A stretch of DNA of 64,000 bases from Microbacterium testaceum StLB037 (GCF_900104345.1 NZ_FNJN01000003.1:186001-250000), one strand, 5' to 3'. Numbered from the stretch's first letter, positions 1 to 9,556 are shown. Made by a program: numbers and translations. Notes: generated by a model not told the origin, from the letters alone.

Positions 1-404
1 TCGGAGCGGATGCGGCGGGTGACGGCCCGGGTGTCGATGCCGGAGATGCCGACGATGCCGTCTTCGACGAGCGCGTCGTCGAGCGAGCGGTTCGCGCGCC
101 AGTTCGACACCATGCGCGAGGGGTCGCGCACGACGTAGCCGGCGACCCAGATGCGACGCGACTCGGGGTCTTCGTCGTTCACGCCGGTGTTGCCGATGTG
201 GGGCGCGGTCTGCAGGACGATCTGGCCCGCGTACGAGGGGTCGGTGATCGTCTCCTGGTAACCGGTCATGCCGGTGGCGAAGACGACCTCGCCGAGGGTC
301 TCGCCGCGAGCGCCGTAGGCGCGGCCGGTGTAGCGGGTGCCGTCTTCGAGCACGAGGACGGCCGGGTCGCGCGAGAGGCGCGAGGAAGGGATCAGGGCGG
401 TCAT
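1..404 (-). CDS. carA: carbamoyl-phosphate synthase small subunit (N-terminal part, cut by window edge)
   Basis: Glutaminase subunit of carbamoyl-phosphate synthase, which releases ammonia from glutamine for pyrimidine and arginine synthesis. About 134 N-terminal residues are visible, and the rest lies beyond base 1. The family-typical N-terminus is clear: [14 protein letters not shown], then [20 protein letters not shown], then the HIGNTGVN segment. The ATG at 402-404 overlaps the stop of the upstream membrane-protein gene by 4 nt (ATGA), so translation is probably coupled. It is the last visible gene of the pyr operon, and carB is expected next outside the window. Identity is secure from sequence and context. 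Confidence 0.96.
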   Translation of the reverse strand, partial: MTALIPSSRLSRDPAVLVLEDGTRYTGRAYGARGETLGEVVFATGMTGYQETITDPSYAGQIVLQTAPHIGNTGVNDEDPESRRIWVAGYVVRDPSRMVSNWRANRSLDDALVEDGIVGISGIDTRAVTRRIRS

Positions 405-901
405 GCGTCGCTTCCTGTCGAGGTGAGGGGGCGGATGGCGTCGGCCAGTGCTTTGGCCGAGGCCTCCTGAGGACGGAGGTAGGTGTCGACGATCGTGTCG
501 TCGTCGATGCGCCAGCTGACGCGCGTCAGGCCGTCGCGCTCGACCACGCGGTCGATGGCGACCGTGGCTTGAGCTGCGTCGACGAGGCGGTCGCGGGTGA
601 GCGCGATGCGGGGCTGGCCCTGCAGGTCGAGGGCGACGCCGGCCGAGGTGACCGTGACGTCGACGCGGGAGCGGAAGCCGAGACCCTTGATGGCGAGACG
701 TTCGAGCGGCTCGTCGTGTCGGGTCGTGGCGACGTAGAGCCCCGAGAACACCGCCGTTTCGACGGCGTCTGCGGGCAGCTCCCCCACCGGAGCCGTGTAG
801 CGCGCATCGCGCCGCGTTCGTCGCACCCAGGCCCACGCGAGCACGGCCAGCAGCACGAGGGCCACGCCGATCATCACGACGAGGGCGCCCTCGCGGCTCA
901 T
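401..901 (-). CDS. membrane protein with PH-like domain, pyr-operon resident
   Basis: 166-residue protein starting MSREGALVV. One hydrophobic helix lies at about residues 6-26 ([19 protein letters not shown]), followed by an RRTRR stop-transfer segment and a roughly 130-residue soluble beta-rich domain containing GLYVATT and [15 protein letters not shown]. Actinobacteria commonly carry an equivalent membrane protein between pyrC and carA (Rv1382 in M. tuberculosis). Its biochemical role is unknown to me. The ATG at 899-901 was chosen because it overlaps the pyrC stop as ATGA, and the stop overlaps carA the same way. The longer upstream reading frame is only the pyrC antiframe. The invariant position suggests a role linked to the pathway or to membrane placement, which is inference. 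Confidence 0.85.
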   Translation of the reverse strand: MSREGALVVMIGVALVLLAVLAWAWVRRTRRDARYTAPVGELPADAVETAVFSGLYVATTRHDEPLERLAIKGLGFRSRVDVTVTSAGVALDLQGQPRIALTRDRLVDAAQATVAIDRVVERDGLTRVSWRIDDDTIVDTYLRPQEASAKALADAIRPLTSTGSDA

Positions 902-2220
902 GCGAGCACCCCGGGAGCGTCGAGCACGGCACCGTCGACGACGGTCGGGACGCCGGCGCGCACGGTCCAGCGCACCTCGCCGGGCAGCTCGCGGCCGAGG
1001 TAGGGCGAGTTGGTGCTGCGACCGCGCAGGTCGTCGAGGCCGAACATGCGGGAGGGGCGCGGGTCGTAGAGCGTGAAGGTCGCCGGCTGCCCCGCGGCCA
1101 CGGGGGTGCCGTGTCCGTCGAGGCGTCCGATGCGGGCGGGGTTCGCCGACATCACGCGGGCGACGTCGGCCCAGTCGAGCAGGCCGGTCTCGACCATGGC
1201 GTGGTGCACGACGCGCAGCGCGCTCTCGAGGCCCACCATGCCGTTCGCCGCGGCCGCCCACTCGCAGGCCTTCGCCTCCGTGGGGTGCGGGGCGTGGTCG
1301 GTGGCGACGATGTCGATCGTGCCGTCGGCCAGACCCTCGCGCACGGCCATCACGTCTTCTTCGCGGCGCAGCGGCGGGTTGACCTTGAACCGTGCGTCGT
1401 AGTCGCGCACGAGTTCATCGGTCAGCAGGAGGTGGTGCGGGGTGACCTCGGCGGTGACGTTGACGCCGCGCTTCTTGGCCCAGCGGATGATGTCGACCGA
1501 GCCCGCGGTGCTCAGGTGGCACACGTGCAGGCGCGAGCCGACGTGCTCGGCCAGCAGCACGTCGCGCGCGATGATCGACTCCTCGGCGACGGCCGGCCAG
1601 CCGGTGAGGCCCAATTCGGCCGAGACGGCGCCCTCGTTCATCTGCGCGCCCTCGGTGAGGCGCGGGTCCTGCGCGTGCTGCGCGATGACGCCGTCGAACG
1701 CCTTCACGTACTCCAACGCTCGCCGCATGATCAGCGGGTCGAAGACGCAGAAGCCGTCGTCGCTGAACACGCGGACGCGGGCGCGGGAGTCGGCCATCGC
1801 GCCGAGTTCGGCGAGGCGCTCGCCCTTCTGCCCCACGGTCACGGCGCCGATCGGCTGCACGTGCACGTAGCCGGCGGCCTCGCCCAGGGCGAGCTCTTGC
1901 TCGACCACGCCCGCCGTGTCGGCGACCGGAGAGGTGTTCGGCATGGCGAAGACGGTGGTGAATCCACCGGCGGCGGCGGCCCGCGAACCGGTGAGGATCG
2001 TCTCGGATGCCTCATACCCGGGCTCGCGCAGGTGCACGTGCAGGTCGACGAGGCCCGGCAGGGCGACGAGACCCTCGGCGTCCACGACCGTCGCACCCGC
2101 GTGCGAGAGACCGGAGCCGGTTTCGGCGATGATCCCGTCGCGGACGAGGAGGTCCGTGGCATCCCGGCCCTCGATGCGCGCGCCGCGCACCAGAAGGGTC
2201 TGAGCGGGGGCGTGGCTCAT
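898..2220 (-). CDS. pyrC: dihydroorotase
   Basis: 440-residue zinc amidohydrolase catalysing reversible cyclisation of carbamoyl-aspartate to dihydroorotate, the third step of UMP synthesis. Metal-binding motifs are visible: HVHLREPG at residues 61-68, the conserved CHLST near 234-238, and DHAPH at 308-312. The length fits class I (PyrC-type) dihydroorotases of Gram-positives. The ATG overlaps the pyrB stop by 4 nt (2217-2220), and the gene overlaps the downstream membrane-protein gene in the same way. It is translated as part of the PyrR-controlled operon. Confidence 0.97.
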   Translation of the reverse strand: MSHAPAQTLLVRGARIEGRDATDLLVRDGIIAETGSGLSHAGATVVDAEGLVALPGLVDLHVHLREPGYEASETILTGSRAAAAGGFTTVFAMPNTSPVADTAGVVEQELALGEAAGYVHVQPIGAVTVGQKGERLAELGAMADSRARVRVFSDDGFCVFDPLIMRRALEYVKAFDGVIAQHAQDPRLTEGAQMNEGAVSAELGLTGWPAVAEESIIARDVLLAEHVGSRLHVCHLSTAGSVDIIRWAKKRGVNVTAEVTPHHLLLTDELVRDYDARFKVNPPLRREEDVMAVREGLADGTIDIVATDHAPHPTEAKACEWAAAANGMVGLESALRVVHHAMVETGLLDWADVARVMSANPARIGRLDGHGTPVAAGQPATFTLYDPRPSRMFGLDDLRGRSTNSPYLGRELPGEVRWTVRAGVPTVVDGAVLDAPGVLA

Positions 2221-3185
2221 CGGAGGTCCTCTTTCTCGGTGTGGGGCCGTTCACCCGCCAGGAGCAGGTACAGAACGGCCATCCGCACGGAGACACCGTT
2301 CGTGACCTGCTCGAGCACCGTCGAGCGAGGCGAATCGGCGGCTTCGGCGGAGATCTCCAGACCCCGGTTCATGGGGCCGGGGTGCAGGACAATGCTACCG
2401 TCCGGCAGAGCCTGCAAACGCCGCGCGTCCAGGCCGTAGCGGCGGGAATATTCCCGTTCAGTCGGGAAATACGCCGCGGACATCCGCTCGAGCTGGATGC
2501 GCAGCATCATCAGCGCGTCAGGACCGGCCGCGATCGCGTGGTCGAGGTCGAAGTCGATCTCGACGGGCCAACGGCTGACGTCCTGCGGCACCAGCGTCGG
2601 CGGAGCCACCAGCGTCACATGCGCGCCGAGGGTGTGCAGCAGCCACACGTTCGAGCGCGCGACGCGCGAGTGCAGCACGTCACCGACGATCGTGACCCGG
2701 ATGCCGTCGAGGTCGCGGCCGCGGCTGTCGTCGCCGAACAGGCGCTTGCGGATCGTGAAGGCGTCGAGCAGGGCCTGCGTCGGGTGCTCGTGGGTGCCGT
2801 CGCCCGCATTCACCACGCCGGCGCTGATCCAGCCGGAGGTCGCCAGGGTCCGCGGGGCGCCGGACGCGCCGTGGCGGATGACCACGGCATCCGCCCCCAT
2901 CGCCTGGAGCGTCTGCGCCGTGTCCTGCAGAGACTCGCCCTTGCTGACGCTCGAGCCCTTCGCCGAGAAGTTGATGACATCGGCGGAGAGGCGCTTGGCG
3001 GCGGCCTCGAAAGAGATGCGCGTGCGGGTGGAGTCCTCGAAGAAAAGGTTGACCACGGTCTTGCCCCGCAGCGTGGGGAGCTTCTTGACCTCGCGGCGCT
3101 GCGTGTCGGCCATGTCTTCGGCGACGTCGAGGATCTCGAGCGCGTCGGCGCGCGAGAGGTGCTGGGTGTCGAGAAGGTGCCTCAT
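2217..3185 (-). CDS. pyrB: aspartate carbamoyltransferase catalytic subunit
   Basis: 322-residue transcarbamoylase that condenses carbamoyl phosphate with aspartate. The carbamoyl-phosphate loop STRTR is at residues 52-56, the HPTQ motif at 134-137, and the HPGPMNRG motif near the C-terminus. No pyrI regulatory-subunit gene is adjacent, as is usual for Gram-positives where control is through PyrR. The start at 3183-3185 overlaps the pyrR stop as ATGA, which rules out longer in-frame extensions that read into pyrR antiframe. It sits second in the pyrR-pyrB-pyrC-carA operon. Confidence 0.97.
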   Translation of the reverse strand: MRHLLDTQHLSRADALEILDVAEDMADTQRREVKKLPTLRGKTVVNLFFEDSTRTRISFEAAAKRLSADVINFSAKGSSVSKGESLQDTAQTLQAMGADAVVIRHGASGAPRTLATSGWISAGVVNAGDGTHEHPTQALLDAFTIRKRLFGDDSRGRDLDGIRVTIVGDVLHSRVARSNVWLLHTLGAHVTLVAPPTLVPQDVSRWPVEIDFDLDHAIAAGPDALMMLRIQLERMSAAYFPTEREYSRRYGLDARRLQALPDGSIVLHPGPMNRGLEISAEAADSPRSTVLEQVTNGVSVRMAVLYLLLAGERPHTEKEDLR

Positions 3186-3712
3186 GACTCGATCGTCACC
3201 TCCTCGATGCCGTCGATCTCGGCGAGGCGCACGTTGACGCGCTCGTCGCGGGCGCTCGGCAGGTTCTTGCCCACGAAGTCGGGGCGGATCGGCAGCTCGC
3301 GGTGGCCGCGGTCGATCAGCGTCGCCAGGCGCACGGCGGCGGGGCGACCGATGTCCTGCAGCGCGTCGAGGGCGGCGCGGATGCTGCGACCCGAGAACAG
3401 CACGTCGTCGATGAGCACGACGACCTTGCCGTCGATGCCGCCGGCGGGGATCTCGGTGCGGCGCGGTGCCCGCGTGGGATTGCGGTGCAGATCGTCGCGG
3501 TACATCGTCACGTCGAGCGAGCCGACCGGCACGGCTGCGCCGCCGAAGTCGCTGACGAGGGGGCCGATCCTGTTCGCGAGCGTGACGCCGCGGGTCGGGA
3601 TGCCGAGGAGGACGAGTCCTTCCGGTCCCTTGTTGGACTCCAGGATCTCGTGCGAGATGCGCGTCAAAGCGCGGGCGATATCGGCATCGTGCATGACGGT
3701 GCGCGTATTCAT
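3182..3712 (-). CDS. pyrR: bifunctional pyr operon regulator / uracil phosphoribosyltransferase
   Basis: 176-residue PRTase-fold protein. PyrR proteins bind pyr mRNA when UMP/UTP is high and often retain weak uracil phosphoribosyltransferase activity. The PRPP loop DDVLFSGRS is at residues 102-110, and the PyrR-typical LLGIPTRG is near 35-42. I place the start at the ATG 3710-3712 ([11 protein letters not shown]) because AAGGGAG lies 7 nt upstream. A start 24 nt further out would fall inside the RNA hairpin. The hairpin at 3722-3752 covers this Shine-Dalgarno, implying translational autoregulation. Confidence 0.95.
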   Translation of the reverse strand: MNTRTVMHDADIARALTRISHEILESNKGPEGLVLLGIPTRGVTLANRIGPLVSDFGGAAVPVGSLDVTMYRDDLHRNPTRAPRRTEIPAGGIDGKVVVLIDDVLFSGRSIRAALDALQDIGRPAAVRLATLIDRGHRELPIRPDFVGKNLPSARDERVNVRLAEIDGIEEVTIES

Positions 3713-3721
3713 CCGCCGCTC

Positions 3722-3752
3722 CCTTCTCCGCCTCACGGGACGGGGTTAAAGG
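3722..3752 (-). promoter_or_regulatory. PyrR-binding loop masking the pyrR ribosome binding site
   Basis: On the minus strand 3741-3730 reads GUCCCGUGAGGC, a full match to the known PyrR-binding-loop consensus RUCCNGNGAGGY. It folds with hexaloop CCGUGA, upper stem GUC/GGC extended by CC/GG, an internal bulge, and a lower stem CCUUU (3752-3748) with GAAGG (3726-3722). GAAGG is the upstream half of the pyrR Shine-Dalgarno. PyrR-UMP binding should stabilise the fold and block translation of pyrR and its coupled genes. This matches the translational mode described for mycobacterial pyr operons rather than Bacillus attenuation. No terminator is seen here. Confidence 0.82.
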
Positions 3753-3771
3753 TTGCTGTGGTTCGACTTCC

Positions 3772-3777
3772 AGTCTA
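3772..3777 (-). promoter_or_regulatory. candidate -10 element for the pyr operon
   Basis: TAGACT on the minus strand, about 60 nt upstream of the pyrR start, would give a leader of roughly 50 nt that includes the complete PyrR-binding loop. No convincing TTGACA-like -35 is seen 16-18 nt upstream. The same TAGACTGGAAG string precedes yebC (near 39911), supporting TAGACT as a local -10 form. Confidence 0.4.
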
Positions 3778-3961
3778 GCTGCCGGAGCGGGCCTTCGCGT
3801 GGCGCGCGGACGGTGCGGTGCCGCCGAGCCCGACAGCACACGTGCGGATCGAGGTCGTACGTCCCGGCCTGCACGCCGCATGTCGCCTCGCGCGGTTCGG
3901 GTGCTCTCGTGCGCGTGAGGGCCGCCGCCGCCGGAGGTCGCGAGAACTCACGTCGGTGGTG

Positions 3962-5545
3962 TCAGCCCGCAGCGACCTCGGCGGCGGCGCGCTCTCCGCT
4001 CGGGGTGGTGCGCACGCGGGACGAGCGGATCGGGTGACCGGTCGTCGTCAGGCACCGGCCCGAGGCGAGGTCCCACTTCCAGTCGTGCAGCGAACAGGTC
4101 AGCACGCCGTCCTCGATCTTTCCGGTCTTCGTCAGGTCGGCACGGAGGTGCGGGCACCGACGCTGAACGGTCCAGCCGTCGATCTCGGCATCCTCGGTCT
4201 GGTCAGACTGCTCGGCGTACCAGTTCTCGACGTACTCGATGCGGTCGCGCGACAGGCACTTCAGGAACGTCGTCAGGAACTCGTTGAATTTGCCCGAACG
4301 ACCCACCTCGAACTGCATCGACAGGAAGATCGAGTTCGACCAGTCGATCTCGTGATCGCGGATGTTCGTCGACACGAGATCGGCGGGGATCGTGTACCAG
4401 TAGATGCACTCCTCGCCGGCGTACTCGCGCAGCTTCGCCTTCGGAAAATCCACGACCATGTCGAGCTCTCCGATGCGGAACCGCACCATGCCGCCCACGC
4501 CGTTGCGGATCGTGCGGGCGCGACGCAGCAGCGGCTCCCACCACTCCTTCAGAGCAGCGAGCATCTCGGCCGGCGGGATGACTTCGGCACGCGTCGCCTC
4601 TTCGGCCTGGACCTCGGCCTGGCGGCTGTCGCGCTGCTCGGCCAGGTAGTTCCACTTGTCGCCGAAGACGCGTTCGATCTCGGCATCCGTGTACAGGGTC
4701 TGGGTGACCGTGACATCCGACCCCTGCACCTCGACCTCGGTGCCCGGAAGGAACAGGTACCCCTTCTGGTCGGGACGCTGCTCCTTCATGTGGGCGAGGA
4801 ACTCGCGCTGGTCGGTGAAGATCGAGTCGTCGTCCATGCCGGTGCCGTTGTAACGGAACAGCTCCTCGCGCAGGAACATCGGCGGACCCGCCATCGGGAA
4901 CACGTGCTCGGCGTCGACCTTGTCGATGTAGTACATCGCGCGCTTGTTCTGCGCGTCGCGCTTGAGCTTGGCGAAGTTCTGCTTCGCGTCCTGCGGCAGG
5001 TCGTAGACCATCGGCCACCAGATCGCTCCCGACACCTGGGTGAAGTACGCGTCGGGCTTGCCGAAGTCGAACAGCTTCTCGAGATCGAGCGGGTGCGAGT
5101 CGTTCTGGTTCAGGATCGAGGCGGTCCCGTCGTCGAGCGAGAGCGACGAGTCGCCGATCGGTCCGTCGGAGGGCGCGCGCAGCGGCGTCACCATGAGCTT
5201 CAGCTCGCCGAACTGCAGGGGAACGCCCGCTTCGGTGCGAACGAGATTGGTGTAGCCGAGCGCGATGAGGTCCTGCTCGAGGTCATCGGTGGGGTACTCG
5301 GGGAGCAGCACCTTGATGTCCTTCGACACGTACCGCTCGAGCATCGCCGGATCGAAGTGATCGCGGTGGCGGTGCGAGATGTACAGGAAGTCCGCCGCGC
5401 CGAAGCGCTCCCAGTCCAGGGCGCGGTTGTCGGGGAACGGGAACCACGAGCCGAAGAAGCTCGGACCGATGACGGGGTCGCAGATGATGCTGCCGCCGCG
5501 CGTCTCGATGAACATTCCCGCGTGGCCGAGGCCGGTGATCTTCAT
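3962..5545 (-). CDS. metallo-beta-lactamase-fold protein with C-terminal Rieske domain
   Basis: 527-residue two-domain protein. The N-terminal MBL fold has HRHRDH at residues 58-63 (HxHxDH metal motif) and a UlaG-like start ([11 protein letters not shown]). The C-terminus is a Rieske [2Fe-2S] domain with Cys464-x-His466 and Cys484-x2-His487. Combining MBL and Rieske domains recalls CMP-Neu5Ac hydroxylase-like proteins, although domain order and substrate may differ; I cannot assign a substrate. The ATG at 5543-5545 (MKITGLG) was chosen because AGGAG lies 6 nt upstream. It is monocistronic between the pyr operon and a decayed tautomerase, suggesting accessory status. The middle part is rich in conserved aromatic residues ([15 protein letters not shown]). 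Confidence 0.85.
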   Translation of the reverse strand: MKITGLGHAGMFIETRGGSIICDPVIGPSFFGSWFPFPDNRALDWERFGAADFLYISHRHRDHFDPAMLERYVSKDIKVLLPEYPTDDLEQDLIALGYTNLVRTEAGVPLQFGELKLMVTPLRAPSDGPIGDSSLSLDDGTASILNQNDSHPLDLEKLFDFGKPDAYFTQVSGAIWWPMVYDLPQDAKQNFAKLKRDAQNKRAMYYIDKVDAEHVFPMAGPPMFLREELFRYNGTGMDDDSIFTDQREFLAHMKEQRPDQKGYLFLPGTEVEVQGSDVTVTQTLYTDAEIERVFGDKWNYLAEQRDSRQAEVQAEEATRAEVIPPAEMLAALKEWWEPLLRRARTIRNGVGGMVRFRIGELDMVVDFPKAKLREYAGEECIYWYTIPADLVSTNIRDHEIDWSNSIFLSMQFEVGRSGKFNEFLTTFLKCLSRDRIEYVENWYAEQSDQTEDAEIDGWTVQRRCPHLRADLTKTGKIEDGVLTCSLHDWKWDLASGRCLTTTGHPIRSSRVRTTPSGERAAAEVAAG

Positions 5546-5639
5546 GTCGCTCCTGTGTCGTTGGCGAACCACACGAGTCTACGCGGGGGCGACTGCGAGA
5601 GCCCGGGGAGTGCAGGGGTGTCGAGATGTCGTCGTCAAG

Positions 5640-5835
5640 CCGCCCTCGTCCATATCGTCGCGGAGTACCGTGCCCGACGAACCGACGAACCCTGTACCGC
5701 GCTCTCGCTCGCAACCTGAAGGACCGCCTCGACATCGGCGGGGAGGACCTCGTCGTGAGCATCACCGAGAACGGCGACGCCGACTGGTCGTTCGGTCACG
5801 GCACCGCGCAGTTCCTGACGGGCGAGCTCGGCTGA
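5640..5835 (+). pseudogene. remnant of a tautomerase-family gene (5' deleted, frame-broken)
   Basis: From 5683 one frame reads [12 protein letters not shown], then [20 protein letters not shown], then AQFLTGEL to a stop at 5835. This is the C-terminal half of a small tautomerase-superfamily protein (Tautomerase_2-like), as I recognise the family. The preceding motif ([14 protein letters not shown], 5648-5689) is in a different frame, so a frameshift or short deletion lies near 5680-5690. The N-terminal half of a normal roughly 130-residue protein, including the catalytic Pro region, is missing. No ribosome binding site serves the remaining frame. The rest of 5546-5917 holds nothing else I can support. 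Confidence 0.55.
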
Positions 5836-5917
5836 GATCCCGGATGCCGCTTCCCGCGCATCCCGCGACACCTCGCCCGACCGCGGAGCGCGCCATGATC
5901 GGACGCCGGCACCCCGG

Positions 5918-8863
5918 TCACGGCCCGAGCAAGCCCCGGATGTCGTCCGCGTCGAGGGCTGCGGCGAACGCGTCGTCATCATCGATCACCGCGTCGAACA
6001 GAGCCGCCTTGCGGTGCTGCAGCGCTCGCACCTTCTCTTCGACCGTTCCCGCGGCGATGAGGCGGTACACGAACACGCTCTTGGTCTGACCGATGCGGTG
6101 CACGCGATCGATCGCCTGATTCTCGGCGGCGGGATTCCACCACGGATCGAGCAGGAACACGTACTCGGCCTCGGTGAGGGTCAGACCGAAACCGCCGGCT
6201 TTGAGGCTGATGAGGAACACGGGAGCATCCCCCTTGCGGAACCCGTCGATCACCTCGCCTCGGCGAGCCGTTGACCCGTCGAGGTGCGCGTACGCGAGAC
6301 CCGCGGCATCCAGTCGCTCCGCAGCCAGATCGAGGAACGACGTGAACTGACTGAACACCAGCGCACGGTGCCCCTCGGCCGCCACCTCCACGAGACGGTC
6401 GAGCAGCACGTCGAGCTTCGCCGAGCCCAGATGCGCGTCGCGGTCGTCGACGAGACCCGGGGCCAGGGCCAGCATTCGCAGCAGGGTCAGCGAGCGGAAG
6501 ACGATGAAGCGCTGCCGATCGAGATCGTCGAGCAACCCGAGCACCTTCTGCCGCTCACGCTGCAGCACACGGTCGTACAGCTCCTGGTGCGCGGGACCGA
6601 GGGGAACCGCGATCTCCTGCTCCTGCTTGGGAGGCAGATCGGATGCCACGACGTCCTTCGTGCGACGCAGCAGGAACGGCCGCACCCGACGGCGCAGACG
6701 ATCGAGCGTCTTCTCGCGGTGCGCGCTCGCCGCGGCCGCCGACAGTGCGGTGGGGGCATCGGACGGCAGTTGCTCGATCGCCCGGGTGTAGTCCTCGCGG
6801 AACTGCCGGATCGAGGGGAAGAGCCCCGGAGCGGTGAGCGAGAGCAGCGCCCACAGGTCGTCGAGACCGTTCTCGATCGGCGTCCCGGTCGCGGCGAACA
6901 CCGCGTCGGTCTGCAACGCCGCGATCGCGCGATGGATACGCGTCGCGGGGTTCTTCACGAACTGCGCCTCATCGAGCACGACGCCCGCCCAGTGCGGTTC
7001 GGCGAACTCCGCGGCATCCGCCCGCACGACCCCGTAGGGGGCCACCACGATGTCGACGCCCCCCGCGATGTCGGTGATCGCGGACTGTCGGCGAACGGCC
7101 GTCGCCTCGACCATCGCGACCCGCAGGTCGGGTGCGAAGCGCGCCACCTCGTCTCGCCACGTCGGCAGGACCGAGGTGGGCGCGACGACGAGCCAGGGGC
7201 GCCGCTCCCCCGCGGCCTTCGCATGGGCGATCAGGGCCAGAAATTGCAGGGTCTTGCCGAGACCCATGTCGTCGGCGAGGATCCCGCCGAGCCGGTGCCG
7301 GTGCAGCAGCGCGAGCCACGACAGACCCTCGCGCTGGTACGGGCGCAACTCGGCGCGGAACCCGGATGGGGTCGGCACCTCGGGCACCTCGGCGACTGCC
7401 CGCAACGCGCGCGCCAGGCCGCGCCACTCGACGGCTGCCTCGGACTGGTCGGCGAGGTCTTCGAACTCCGCCCACAGGGCGAGGTGCGTGCGCGGAAGCC
7501 GCGGACCGGTTTCCCACTCGTCGAGCGCCGCCGCCTCTTCAAGCAGGTCGCGAAGCCGCTGCAGGGCCGGATGCGCGAGCGAGAACCATGCGCCGTCCGA
7601 GAGCTTGATGCGCGTGCGCCCCCGCGACAGCGCCGAGAACAGCGTTCCGAACGGGATCGTGCGCCCCTCGATCGTCACGACGATGCCGAGGTCGAACCAG
7701 TCGCGATCGAGCGACTCGACCGCCGTGATCCGCAGCGACGGGTCACCCCTCAGCTCGCGGAACGTCGGCGCCGTGCCGGTCGTGCGCACCCGCACCTCGT
7801 CGAGCACGTCGATCGCGGGGAGCACCCGGGTCGCGAACACGGCGGCATCCGCGTCGTGCAGGTTCGCGCGGGGCGCCACGGGGAGATCGGATGCCGCCAT
7901 CCACGCCGTCTCGAACCGCTCGCCGATCTGCGCCTCGGCGCGGAGGTCGCGCTCGGCGTCGTCGGTCGCGTCGTACGCGACGCGACGAGCACCCGGGTAC
8001 ACCCACTCGAGTCGATAGGCGACGTCGTCATCGGCGTAGGCCACCGCGACCTCGAGCGTCGGGCGATCGGGCGGCGGGGCCGGGACCCCTGCTCCGACCG
8101 ACAGCGGCGCGCGCCGTGCGAGTCGCGGGTACACCTCGGCGACGAACTCGTCGGCCTCCGTGCGCGGCACATCGACGCCCGCGGTGCCGAGGAGCGTCGG
8201 GAGGGGTGCGGGCAACGCCACGGGCGCGAGAACGATCGGCACGGGGTCGCGGTCGAGTTCGAACACGAACAGTCCCGACTCGCCGATCGCGCGCGCTCGC
8301 GTCGCGTCGACGGTGTCGCCTTCGAGCGTGAGGTCGGCCGAGATGCGCAACGCTCCCCCACCCACGGCGTCGAGCGCGACCCGTGCGGTCGCTTCGCCCG
8401 CGAGACGCACGCTCTGCTGGGGGTTCATCGACACGATCGGGATGCCGAGCTCCGCCGCCGCGTCCAGGTGCGGCCACAGCAGGGGCGAGGACACGGCGTC
8501 GAGGGCCACCGTGTCGCCGGCTGGGGCGAAGGGTCCCGTGGTCCGGAACGCTTGGGCGAGGGCGAACAGTTCGGCGAACCACTGCACGTGCGCCGGGTCG
8601 AACCGCCCCGCCGATCGTCGTACGGTCTCCCACGTGGCATCCGCCCGGATCCAGGCGTCGCGCGCCCCGCGAACGAGCGGACGGGCAGCGAGCTGCAGGT
8701 CGTCCTGCCGCTGTGCGAGCAGACGCGGCGTCACGGGAACGACCGCGCGGGCTTCCCACCGTGCGGGGTCGTACGCCTCGCGCTGGCGCAGCTCGATGCC
8801 CAGCGCGAGCGCCGCGTGCGGCTCGGCGCCGCTCGCGGGGATCAGCTCACGCCACGACGTCAC
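5918..8863 (-). CDS. SNF2/RapA-type DEAD/DEAH-box helicase
   Basis: 981-residue Swi2/Snf2-family ATPase, predicted to translocate on double-stranded DNA and remodel protein-DNA complexes. About 450 N-terminal residues are a poorly conserved bacterial-SNF2 accessory region. The motor follows: motif I DDMGLGKT near residue 530, DEAQ box (VVLDEAQFVKNP) near 629, and motif VI QAIDRVHRIGQT near 919. The start is GTG at 8861-8863 (VTSWRELIP), with GGAAGGA upstream; longer frames extend into non-coding DNA. The SWIM zinc finger often present at the N-terminus of such proteins is not seen. The 280 nt upstream of it (8864-9143) contain no gene or hairpin that I recognise. Confidence 0.9.
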   Translation of the reverse strand: MTSWRELIPASGAEPHAALALGIELRQREAYDPARWEARAVVPVTPRLLAQRQDDLQLAARPLVRGARDAWIRADATWETVRRSAGRFDPAHVQWFAELFALAQAFRTTGPFAPAGDTVALDAVSSPLLWPHLDAAAELGIPIVSMNPQQSVRLAGEATARVALDAVGGGALRISADLTLEGDTVDATRARAIGESGLFVFELDRDPVPIVLAPVALPAPLPTLLGTAGVDVPRTEADEFVAEVYPRLARRAPLSVGAGVPAPPPDRPTLEVAVAYADDDVAYRLEWVYPGARRVAYDATDDAERDLRAEAQIGERFETAWMAASDLPVAPRANLHDADAAVFATRVLPAIDVLDEVRVRTTGTAPTFRELRGDPSLRITAVESLDRDWFDLGIVVTIEGRTIPFGTLFSALSRGRTRIKLSDGAWFSLAHPALQRLRDLLEEAAALDEWETGPRLPRTHLALWAEFEDLADQSEAAVEWRGLARALRAVAEVPEVPTPSGFRAELRPYQREGLSWLALLHRHRLGGILADDMGLGKTLQFLALIAHAKAAGERRPWLVVAPTSVLPTWRDEVARFAPDLRVAMVEATAVRRQSAITDIAGGVDIVVAPYGVVRADAAEFAEPHWAGVVLDEAQFVKNPATRIHRAIAALQTDAVFAATGTPIENGLDDLWALLSLTAPGLFPSIRQFREDYTRAIEQLPSDAPTALSAAAASAHREKTLDRLRRRVRPFLLRRTKDVVASDLPPKQEQEIAVPLGPAHQELYDRVLQRERQKVLGLLDDLDRQRFIVFRSLTLLRMLALAPGLVDDRDAHLGSAKLDVLLDRLVEVAAEGHRALVFSQFTSFLDLAAERLDAAGLAYAHLDGSTARRGEVIDGFRKGDAPVFLISLKAGGFGLTLTEAEYVFLLDPWWNPAAENQAIDRVHRIGQTKSVFVYRLIAAGTVEEKVRALQHRKAALFDAVIDDDDAFAAALDADDIRGLLGP

Positions 8864-9143
8864 GCCGCGATCCTTCCGCGGACCTCCGACATCGACGCCC
8901 GCCCGCGCGGCGCGCAGCGGCCCCCGCCACACGCAGAAACGGTCTTGACGCGCGTGAACGCGAGTTTTTCGCTGTCTTCGGCGCCGACAGCGTCCACAGG
9001 CGAAGAATCGCGACGGAGCCGAACTCTGCGACCCACCGCCAGTCCGCCGATCCGCACGTGCGCGGCATCCGCCCCGCTCGGGAAACGACGCGACGCGACC
9101 GCCGACCGAGGGTCGGGGCCGCGTCGAGACACGTCGATAGGGC

Positions 9144-9554
9144 TCAGGACGAGCGCGCGATCCGCGCCAGCACGCCGTGCACGAACGAGCCGGAGTCGTC
9201 GGTCGAGAACTCCTTCGCGAGCTCCACCGCTTCGTCGATCGCGACGGCGGTGGGGACCTCGTCGTTGTAGAGGATTTCCCACGTGCCCATGCGCAGCAGC
9301 GCACGGTCGACGGCGGGCATGCGCTGCAGCGACCAGTCTTTCGCGAACGTGGTGATCTGCTCGTCGATCGCGTCGCGGTTGTCGATCACTCCGTCGACGA
9401 TGTCGCGGGCGTAGAGCCACGAGGCCTCGCGGGCGGGCTCGGAGGCGGCGCGCTTCGCTTCGGTGGCGAGCATGATCGCGAGCTCTTCGCCGCGGACGTC
9501 TGCCTGGAAGAGGATGTCGAGGGCGCGCTTGCGCGCTTTGGTACGGGCGCTCAA
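9144..9554 (-). CDS. nusB: transcription antitermination factor NusB
   Basis: 136-residue all-helical RNA-binding protein that pairs with S10/NusE on boxA during rRNA antitermination. It begins MSARTKARKRALDILFQAD, the classical NusB N-terminal arginine-rich helix, and ends with VAIDEAVELAKEFSTDDSGSF plus VHGVLARI. The start is 2 nt after the efp stop, so the two are cotranscribed, as in most actinobacteria. No pyr gene follows directly. The ancestral efp-nusB-pyr continuity is interrupted here by the helicase and MBL-Rieske genes. Confidence 0.97.
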   Translation of the reverse strand: MSARTKARKRALDILFQADVRGEELAIMLATEAKRAASEPAREASWLYARDIVDGVIDNRDAIDEQITTFAKDWSLQRMPAVDRALLRMGTWEILYNDEVPTAVAIDEAVELAKEFSTDDSGSFVHGVLARIARSS

Positions 9555-9556
9555 GG

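Noticed and set aside
6284..9355. A 1000-codon open frame on the plus strand opposite the SNF2 helicase
   Set aside because: It is the antisense shadow of a GC-rich gene: Arg-, Gly- and His-rich, no domain, no ribosome binding site. The minus strand carries intact helicase motifs.
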